Below are positions 55,466 through 64,000 of a stretch of 64,000 nt of DNA, piece by piece. The translations under genes were made by a program, and so were the position numbers. Origin of the DNA: Colias croceus (Eukaryota > Arthropoda > Insecta > Lepidoptera > Pieridae); the NCBI RefSeq assembly GCF_905220415.1, contig NC_059537.1, positions 2,097,989-2,161,988 of the forward strand, given 5' to 3'. Below the pieces are notes generated by a model. The model was not told the DNA's origin and did not search any database. It saw only the letters and a list, made by a program, of their open reading frames with translations. Position 1 is the first letter of the stretch. Each line of letters starts with the position of its first letter.

Positions 55466-56388
55466 GTAAGTACTGGAAATTATACGATTTTCTTACTAAT
55501 ATTTCAAAAACAATATTACGTAGAGTGATTCTTGGTTTTATTATGTGACAGAACGACAGTCACAATAATTTATGTAAATAGTTTACAATGCTTCTTCTGT
55601 ACGTGACTCTATTCAAACGCGGAGTTCGAATACCGCAATGTATAATGAACATACTAAAGCTAACAAAAACGTTCGATCGTGTAGTACGGCCGTGTAGTAA
55701 ATTTTTATGAGACACCAGGTTTCGTACTCAGCGCAAGCGATTGGCATCTCTCTAGATCTCTTTCTAGATGTTCTTCCCTGTAGTTGGTTTCTGAATTGAG
55801 AATTGATTGGATTAATATTTGAGAAAGCCTCATACAAGAAAATGTAAGCATAGTTTGAGACGTTCTTAGCTCTCTATAATCAATTCAGAGACCGGCTGTA
55901 AGTCTATTATAGTATGAGTGTCTAGTATACACTATTTATCTACTATTAAAATGCTCTAGCGCTTTTTCTATAAAGTATCAAAGTTTTAGTAACAAATAAT
56001 TTTATTCAATACAAACTTATCTTGATTCTATTTTCAGCTGACTACATGATAAGGTTACGCGTTCGAAATATCTAAAGTACTAAGAACTTTCTGAATTATC
56101 AAAACCCTTCAATTTTGCGAAGTTTCGAGTTAGGTAAGCTCGTCACGATTCCAGTACTTCGCACCAAGCCCCAAGGAGAATAATTGTAAACCGAAGGACA
56201 AATATAAACAAATGGGACATGAACGGAATATTTTGTGGTAGCGTTTAGTGGAACATCTATTCTGATTAAAAAAGTCATAAAATGAATTAGTGGTTAATGT
56301 CGAGTTACAATTATTTATGTTGTTGTGATTTTTATGAAAACATAGAATCATCAAATATACAGTTATATATTGAAAATGTTTTAAATGC
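55466..56388. other. Likely intron start; nothing recognised
   Basis: Open runs on the minus strand (55613-55837, 56130-56354) show no domain. Confidence 0.45.
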
Positions 56389-56625
56389 TCTTGTACTAAT
56401 ATTATAAATGCGAAAGTTTGTGAGGATGGAAGTATGTATCTGTATGTATGTTTGTTACTCTTTCACGCAAATACAAATAAACCGATTACAATGAAATTTA
56501 GCACACATATGAAGGGTAACTTGGGTCAACACATAGGATAGGTTTTATCCTGGAAATCCCAGGGGAACAGGAACTATGCGTGTTTTTCTTTGAAAACGCG
56601 GTCTAAGCCGCGGGTGGAAAGCTAG
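56389..56625 (+). mobile_element. HEL-B Helitron-like element, full length
   Basis: 237 bp from TCTTGTACTAATATTATAA to CGGGTGGAAAGCTAG before T. Core TTACTCTTTCACGCAAATAC and GATTACAATGAAATTTAG intact. Confidence 0.75.
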
Positions 56626-56697
56626 TTAAAAATATTTAATACAGCCTTTCTTAGTACAAGAAAACACTATTCAGTCACTTAATAATTCATTTTAATA

Positions 56698-56969
56698 ATG
56701 CATTAAATAAATAAATAATAAATATTATAGGACATTATTACACAAATCGACCTAGTCCCACAGTAAGCTCAATTAAGGCTTGTGTTGTGGGTACTAGGCG
56801 ACGATAAATATAATATTTAATAAATACATATATATAGATAATAACACCCAGACCCAAGAACAAATAATTGAGTTCATCACACAAATATTTGCCCTGACCG
56901 GGGATCGAACCCGGGACCGTCGGCTCAGTAGGCAGTTACTTTACCACTGCGCCAACCGCGTCGTCGCAT
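56698..56969 (-). mobile_element. tRNA-derived SINE with (TAA)n-type tail
   Basis: Minus strand: A box TGGCGCAGTGG (56944-56954), B box GGGTTCGATCCC (56901-56912), body with GTGTGATGAACTC and TCTGGGTGTTAT, tail of TTTATT repeats. Same family as 31424-31702 but with a better-preserved head. Confidence 0.85.
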
Positions 56970-57499
56970 TGTTTGTAATATACTGTTCAGTGCTCCAATA
57001 ATTAATTAATTAATGTATTATTCAAGTATATAATGTGATTATAATAATGCATCATAATTCCTTTCCAATCGAGTTCTATAAATAAAACAAAAATACATTA
57101 CAGGATTAACATCTTATGATAATACTAATCTTTAAATATAAAAATAAAACGTGAATGTTTTGCGTGTACAAAATCGCTGTTCATATATTACATGGAACAG
57201 TAGTCCCTAAGTAGAACAAAAGGTCAAAAAGACCCGAAATAATCGACCCTTGATATAATTTAGCCATTCCTAAGATAATTGCCGACCCGGCCATTAAATG
57301 GTTGTGTTGTAACCTCACGTTTAGATAAAATTGAAAAAAATATACTTAAGGAACTGAAATAAACAAAAGTAATGTTTATGGAACTGTTTACTTTTTAGAA
57401 TGTTTGTCTTAAGAAAATTTACCAAATTTTCAATACGATTTTGCATATCAATAGGAAGTTAGAACAACACATTATCTTAGTTTAATATTTATACAATAA
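56970..57499. other. No feature recognised
   Basis: AT-rich spacer. Confidence 0.5.
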
Positions 57500-57633
57500 C
57501 TAGCGGTCCGCCCCGGCTCCGCCCGTACATAATTAGGTACGTTTTCTGTCCATAAGAACCATCCTCGTATTTCATGGAATATTATAAAAAAGAATTATCG
57601 AAATCGGTCCATCCGTTCACTGATACCTTGAAT
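57500..57633 (-). mobile_element. HEL-D 3' part
   Basis: CTAG at 57500-57503, then CGGTCCGCCCCGGC and ATAAGAACCATCCTCGTA. 5'-truncated; shares the ACGGATGGACCG variant with 38235-38357. Confidence 0.65.
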
Positions 57634-58937
57634 ATATGCTTGATACCATGATCAACGGAAATAGAGATGAATCCTATCCTACTATATCTACATAGACCTA
57701 TCATCATGTTGATGGCGAACTAAATTTTTCCATACTTCACGTTATCATTAGAATTCTTGCAAAGTAATATCACTTACATATACATATAAACGATAAATTG
57801 TTCGCATAATAACATTTGTAGACTAAGTTTATAATATATCCTGTATTCCCTACGCGGAAGTAATCACAAAACTCGAGATCGGAGGTTGTTATGTCAATTA
57901 AATGAGACCGGCAAAACATCGCATTGTTTGAACGTACAGAGGGTTACATAATCTCTTATATGATACAAGCTTTATAACCGTGATTCGGCTGCGCTGTTTT
58001 AAAGTTCTTACTAGGTTTATACCCAAGCTTCGCCTGCACTGTTTTAAAGTTAACTAATTATGTACCGAAAACTACGCAATCAATAAAATTGTGGAAACAA
58101 AAAAAAAAACGGTGCAGTATTTTTTGACGATGACTTTTGAAGACGCGGCGGAGGACAGTGTATTAGAAGAAGTACTGATTTAGCTATGAAGAGTTGAAGA
58201 TTTAAATTTATACAAGTCAAAAGATATATTATAGTACACAATTTAGTAAGTATAAAGGTACTAAGGCCCTTTTAATCTTGGGACACTTTTAACAGACATA
58301 AAAATCACATAATAAACCATCCATGTCAATTTGTATTGAAGCCTCGATTGAAGCATTTGTATCGTATAGTAAAAATATAATATTATTTTTTTTTAAATTT
58401 AACATACATATAATAATAGTAGTTTCTTAACACATTTGTACCCTGTTTGTACATTTTCATACTTGAACCATAATGAAGAATTGTAGAAGCATTCTGATTT
58501 TGTAATTTCAATTAAGACCCCTATTCAGGTACATACTACACAATAAGAGGAACAATTCCAAACATTTCTAGACAACACAGTACAATCCCTTGTCATTTAT
58601 AGTTCAGTAACATGCAAGTCTGACATTATGCAAAACATGTGCAAATGCTGGAATTCTTCAAGTCCCTGGACAGCGCATTATCTCCTGGATAATCTGTACA
58701 GTCAGTGGAAATTGTATGCAATTGTTAGTGAACAAAAACATTATTTAACGAAGTATCACAAGAACATACGATATTTTATGACAAATTTTGTTTCGAAGGT
58801 TTATCAAAGTAATTTTGTAGACTGAAACCAACTACGTAAACCTAATGGGTACATGACAAAAGGCATTTTATTCGTAAAAAGTTACTATAACATAATTTTT
58901 ATTCATATTAAAACACTCCAAAATAATGAACAGAGCA
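57634..58937. other. No feature recognised
   Basis: CTGTTTTAAAGTT occurs twice near 57995-58050. The open run 58628-58825 is unassigned. Confidence 0.45.
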
Positions 58938-59002
58938 CCGTAGCACAACGTAGACAATCCGTAGCACACCGTAGACAATCCGTAGCACGCAAGCTACGTA
59001 GG
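58938..59002 (+). repeat. 21-bp tandem repeat, about 2.5 units
   Basis: CCGTAGCACAACGTAGACAAT is followed by CCGTAGCACACCGTAGACAAT and a partial third unit. It keeps an arginine-rich frame (RRQSVAHRRQSVARK) open, which is probably incidental. Confidence 0.8.
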
Positions 59003-59664
59003 AAGAGGAATTTAAAAATAAACTTTCAAAATTTATTTTTAAATTTTTAATTTATTATTTAATTTAAAGGCACATACTTCAATAGATTCAATATATTTCA
59101 TAACAATACCCCATAGTGTGAACACATTCCTCATAGTAAAATTGGATAAAGCAGAATTACGTCTCCAAGAGAACCGCATCTGCCCGCTGTTGGGGATTAA
59201 CCACATTTATCATTTTGAAAACGCAATTAGCCGCTACAAAGAATATTTAAAATACTGTATATTAAATAGGGTCATTTGTCTAGTGTTTTATACGGAAGGA
59301 GGTCTTGGAAAAAACGAATTTATAGTGAGTATAAATCTTTTAATGAAATGTACATTTTTGTGGACTAAAATTTATTTTTGTAGAAAATGTACTTCGTATT
59401 TCTACTAAGTAAATATCTAATGCATACAATCATTTTACACGATTTAAATTAAAGAAACATACCTTATGAAACTGTGCTGAAAAAATCATACGATCATGGT
59501 TTCTAGAATTTCAAATACATTATTTGACTGTATGATATTAATAAAGTGCATAAATAAAGATGGTTTCATTTATCTCATTTATTAATATTATTTTCCCTGC
59601 TAGGTCTTCACGTGATGAAGCTAGTATTAAAGTGAAGGTTCTTCTATGGACTATCAGTTCTTAA
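59003..59664. other. No feature recognised
   Basis: The 96-codon run at 59118-59408 (+) has an ATG but no domain I recognise; it is listed here as unlikely coding. Confidence 0.4.
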
Positions 59665-59863
59665 TCTACACTAATATTATAAATCTGAAGAGTTTGTTTG
59701 TTTATTTGTACGCGCTAATCTCGGGCACTAATGGTCCGATTTGATTTGACAAATCTTTCGGTGTTAGATAGCCCATTTATCAAGGAAGGCTATAGGCTAT
59801 ATATAATCTCGCTAAGACTAACAAGAGCGGAGCACTGCGGGTAAAACCGCGGAGCACAACTAG
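59665..59863 (+). mobile_element. HEL-A Helitron-like element, full length
   Basis: 199 bp from TCTACACTAATATTATAAA (after A) to GCGGAGCACAACTAG (before T). Best-preserved copy of the family here. Confidence 0.8.
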
Positions 59864-62392
59864 TTACCTATAAAGGTTAAAACTATAACATACTACTACT
59901 AAATCAAGAAGACAAATAAAATTGGTTAAAGTCAGAAACTGTTTGAATATAATATATGTGTTGCGTCCCAACACTAAAACTCCCAATACGGTTCACGTAA
60001 CCACATCAAAGGGTGCTCCTAAGTTAGATAATTAAACGTCAAACGTATCTATTCCAATGTTTGCAATAAAGCGTAATTGCTTTGAGATATGTAACTCCGT
60101 TTTATGTTCGACAACTATTTCGAGAGGTGAGTTTTCATTAATTTATCTGGTATATTATTATAGCTTAATATACGTTAGAACCATATTATTATGTTTGACC
60201 ATCTACAATTGAATTACAATAGAATAATATATGTTTTTTGCATTGCATTTTATCGTAGAGACATATTTTCAAGTATTCCTTCTTATATAAGTATACAGTT
60301 CTTTCGAATGTATAATTCAGGTACATTATATTATGTCAAATGTCGTAGAGTGCAAGAAAACGTAGTCTAGATTTAAGAAAGTTCTATTTGATGGATACTG
60401 ACTGCTTAAATAGCTTCTTTAAAGAAAGGATTCGATGCAGTGGTTATGCGTGTTTAATTTCTAGAAAATACAAAATAGTATTACTAAAGTTTTCACTGAA
60501 AAGTTTAAACTGTATTCACTCTCATACTAATGTTGTGATTCTTATCTTTTATAAGCGACAATTTATATAGCTACAATGAAACTAAAATGAGTGCTAATAA
60601 TTGCACTTCTAAATGAACTCATTGCGCCTCAGACCTTCATAACGCGGTCGAAGCCACTACAATTATATCTATACAGATTTTTGTTAAAAAAAAGTATAAG
60701 TTACAGTAGGTAGTAGATAACATAGTCTTAATGCTTAAACGCTGATATTAAAAATGTTATCTATTATCTATTAAAAGCAAACTAAGGGGAAGAAAAAGAT
60801 TTAAATGCACTTGATAGATAGCGCTAAAAAGATGCCTACTACATTTTCATAAATACTGAAAAGATTGTAAGTAGAAAACTCGTTTACTTAAAATTAGTAA
60901 AACATACCTCTTATATAATAATAATAAGTTGATATGAACAAGACAATAGATGCTACGAAAAGGTATAGGCTATAATAATATATTCAAAATGGGTAAAGTA
61001 TTTGAAAACAGGCATTGTTTTTTAACAATAAATATATTAGTTCCAGTCTGGCAGAAATATAGATAACCTATTTGTTCTTCAAGCAGTCAGTAATACATAA
61101 AAATTATTTCTCTATAACCCACGAGGGAAAATACTACTTCAGTTTGGTCCCAAACGTTTGAAACTTATAACAATAGGCTCAAATGGCATGAATAAAACTT
61201 TTGTGAACAGTGCCTTTTTCTTGCTGAGTTCAAAGTATCAGAAATGCGATTATCTGAAAACTAATAGACTTGTATGTTTTCTTTTACGGTTTTAAATCTA
61301 TACATGTTGTAAATCTATTAAGGTTAACTAAAATATTAAGATAAAATGAAAGTTTGGTCAACAGTCGTAAAATCTACGTAGTTTATTTTTTATATTTGAT
61401 CGTCAGAACTCAGAATGCAGTATTTATCTATACGTAGCAATTAATTTTATTTATTCAATTGTTCTAGATGAACACATTGTATAAGTAGTAAAGATTAAAG
61501 GATAAAAATCAAATCAATAAATATCTAATAATGTGCTATAAAACAACAACGAATTCATTCATCTCAAAAAATCACAATTTAAAAAAATTCAACCAATTAC
61601 ATTTAAAATGCAACATACAAAAGAAAGCAGGTTGAACTCAAACCGTTTAATAATCTAGACGTTAACACTGTTAAAGAATAATTCCATGCTGTTAACAGCT
61701 GAATAGAAAGAGTTGAACCCTAAGGGAAATCATACAATAAATAGGAAATTTTCTCCGCTTGCAAATTCGCTTCAGGCGATACACAACTTGGCTCAAAGGA
61801 ATGTTATAAATTAGTGTGTCCGAGACCACATTTTTAGTTATGTAATGATGTACTAGTGTTGACACATGGTTTTGCTCCAGCTTAGAATATGGCTTACTTT
61901 TTATCCGAGTACCATTTGTATATGACGTACTGCTATGCACTGCTATGTACTATCTCTAATTCATCTGTTTTTACAACTAACTTAAGAATAAAATATACGA
62001 GCTACGATGCTAACTTTTGTCAGGATTATTTATTAAAAATTCCCTTTAAAACACAACAATAGATTGGAAAACCACGGGCTATCGATGCAACCCAAAAAAC
62101 AGGAATCCAACGCTTCGCGTGTGACAAAATATTGACAAACTCAATTATTGATGAAGCTAAATTCTGTTTGCAATACAGAGGTATGCGTTCATTGCTCTGG
62201 AACGCTTATTAATTTATCACCTTCAAAGCGGATTTCACGAATGAAACAGCCGTCGGACATGACATTTTGTGCTAACAGCCGATTATTATGCTATACTTAA
62301 ACATTGTTTATTTTGTGAATTAGAATCTTCCGATGAAGGACGCATAAGTACGTTATGTAAGGCGTTATGTATTATTAAAATTATTATCAAAA
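59864..62392. other. No feature recognised over 2.5 kb
   Basis: Repeat-poor, AT-rich. Open runs at 60388-60570 (+) and 61692-61940 (-) show no domain. Confidence 0.5.
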
Positions 62393-62551
62393 CTAGCTGC
62401 GACGCGCGTACTACCGGGCTTCACCCGTAGCTATGATGCAAATATAGTCTACAGCATTCAGGGATCAAGTGCCTATCCAACGGTGACTTTTTTTTTCAAT
62501 TGGTACAGAAGATCCTTATATTAGCGCGTACATACAAAAAACTCTTCGTGG
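62393..62551 (-). mobile_element. Helitron-like element, HEL-A relative
   Basis: Minus strand begins in GAAGAGTTTTTTGTATG and TACGCGCTAATATAAGG and ends TACGCGCGTCGCAGCTAG. It shares the GAAGAGTTT and CGCGCTAAT motifs with HEL-A. A further decayed end (TAGCTTTTAGCCCGCGGC) lies near 62606. Confidence 0.5.
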
Positions 62552-62752
62552 TTATGTGAAGATACGTTTCAAATCTCGCCTCTCGACCAAATATTTTACA
62601 GGAAAGTAGCTTTTAGCCCGCGGCTAAGCCCACATGCACTTCACGTTATCCTGTGACATTTACATCCTCTATTTCACACGCCATCCGCTTTTTTTTACAA
62701 AAAATATGTCCTGGTAGAGAATCTAGACTATCTGATACATAATTATTATCAA

Positions 62753-62949
62753 CTAGCTTACCGCCCGCGGCTTCGCCGGCTTTGTCTAAACCTGAAAAAA
62801 TTATATACTGAAACCTTCCTCTTGAATCATTCTATCTATTCAAAAAACCCGCATCAAAATCCGTTGCGTAGTTTAAAAGATTTAAGCATACAAAGGGCCA
62901 TAGGGAAATAGGGACAGAGAAAGCGACTTTGTTTTATACTATGTAGTTC
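62753..62949 (-). mobile_element. HEL-E Helitron-like element
   Basis: Minus strand from about TGAACTACATAGTATAAAAC to CGGGCGGTAAGCTAG. Core GTCGCTTTCTCTGTCCC matches 21320 and 46614. Confidence 0.7.
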
Positions 62950-63451
62950 ATTCAGGCTTCAATTGCGAATTGAAACAGAGAGTCACAGTAACAGTTTAAA
63001 TATAAGTAGGGATTGTGACAAATGTATTTCTCGTGCTATTATTATATATTTTTTGCTTGTACTACATATAGTACAATAGTATATTATAATATAGTACATA
63101 AGTATGTTACTATCAACGTCCTGCTGTTTACAGTGACAAGTATATAAAACCTTGCATAGAAGTTCCACTTATTCCTTATTAAAATTTAGCCTGTAAGTAA
63201 CAACATCAAAAGCTGACTCTACTAACATGATTGGTTATTAAATTTTCTACAAAAGGAAGGTAATTTTGCAGTCTTACGTGTTCATAGCTGATCGGAGATA
63301 AAAAGTTTTACCCACAAGTGGTTTCAAGCATGTTTTTCTATTTAACAAAGTTAACATCGCTCCGATCAAGGAACTTCGTTAAGTTGAGTATTTCTATTAG
63401 AGATACTCGTTCTTGAGTTTTATTGAAATTTGCAACCTCTTTGGAGTTTTA
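62950..63451. other. No feature recognised
   Basis: AT-rich spacer. Confidence 0.5.
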
Positions 63452-63610
63452 AGCTATTGCATAGCTTCTATCGCGGGCCTTGAGCGCGGGGACCGAATCG
63501 AGAAATTCTGTAACGAAAAAACCTCATGCTCCCCACTCCGACGGGCGGAGGTGTGGCTTGAAGGCATAGCATGCAATAGCTTTACCGCGGCAGTCCCCGA
63601 GTGCCACACG
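63452..63610 (+). mobile_element. SINE-P copy 3
   Basis: AGCTATTGCATAGCTTC after GTTTTA, to GAGTGCCACACG before TCTTTTTAA. Nearly identical to 17641-17801. Confidence 0.7.
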
Positions 63611-64000
63611 TCTTTTTAATTGAGGTATAAGCATTATATTATACTTAGAAGTAAGTAAGGTATGATTTGTTGACAATGTTTTCTGAACTATAGTGTATGA
63701 CCACATTATAAGGCTCTATGCTTTGTTTTAATTTCTAAATCGTACGTACAAAGAACATAGAGCATCAAAAGCGCTTGTAGGTTAGGTTACACCACGTTAG
63801 CCACGTGCGATTTTTATTCCGTTATCAATAGGAAGAGCATCATAGAATTTAGATAATCTAACACTTTAATAACAGTACAAGGATAACATATCTTAATTAC
63901 TACCTAGGTAGGGAATTTTTCGTATTGGATTGTATAAATTATCTCTACGTAAACAAAAATACGCACTAATATCGTATTGTTTTTTAAATTATATTGTTTT
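63611..64000. other. No feature recognised
   Basis: AT-rich sequence to the window end. Confidence 0.5.

Noticed and set aside
56898..56969. Possible tRNA gene with good A and B boxes
   Set aside because: It continues directly into a SINE body and (TAA)n-type tail and lacks a clean cloverleaf, so it is a SINE head.
59118..59408. 96-codon open frame with ATG
   Set aside because: No recognisable domain, splice sites or codon pattern; consistent with chance in AT-rich DNA.
1..64000. CRISPR arrays, operons, ribosome binding sites, riboswitches
   Set aside because: The sequence has animal nuclear character; repeats are dispersed or minisatellite-like and no regular spacer array exists.

Overview
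The window looks like lepidopteran (moth or butterfly) nuclear DNA. It is strongly AT-rich and has no prokaryotic gene layout. It is dense in short non-autonomous elements of types I know from Lepidoptera: Helitron-like elements ending in CTAG, tRNA-derived SINEs with (GAT)n or (TAA)n tails, an exact TTAA-flanked piggyBac relic, PIF/Harbinger relics with TAA target duplications, and a jockey/CR1-type LINE fragment. This assignment rests on remembered repeat types; no search was run.

No complete host protein-coding gene is visible. The window is best read as intergenic or large-intron DNA. The best host-like signals are a THAP-type zinc-finger first exon with an initiator-like promoter and a splice donor (about 55364-55465, +), a possible 5' coding exon bounded by splice sites (17224-17349, +), and two weaker exon guesses (44568-44838 and 47841-47942). 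Most longer open frames are chance runs or lie inside repeats.

Layout. 1-8.4 kb: Helitron-like copies, SINE pieces and a degenerate array of about 41-bp units (4.3-6.0 kb). 8.43-9.74 kb: a piggyBac relic with intact ends and a decayed transposase. 9.8-16 kb: SINEs, a MITE and Helitron-like copies, including a perfect head-to-tail dimer. 17-25 kb: one exon candidate, palindromes, a 53-bp hairpin element with a 7-bp target duplication, and a Helitron-like insertion whose empty site is still present 85 bp downstream. 25-31 kb: largely featureless. 31-40 kb: a foldback element with 350-bp arms, one small Harbinger relic, and a 2-kb Harbinger inserted in a LINE. 40-45 kb: mixed SINE, Helitron and LINE tails. 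45.5-52.6 kb: an unclassified repeat present in two opposite orientations, enclosing MITEs and a foldback. 53.8-54.4 kb: a second foldback with the same ends. 55-64 kb: the THAP exon followed by likely intronic sequence with scattered SINEs and Helitrons.

Local names used: HEL-A to HEL-F for Helitron-like families, SINE-S, SINE-M and SINE-P for short elements, FB1 to FB3 for foldbacks. They are labels for this window only.
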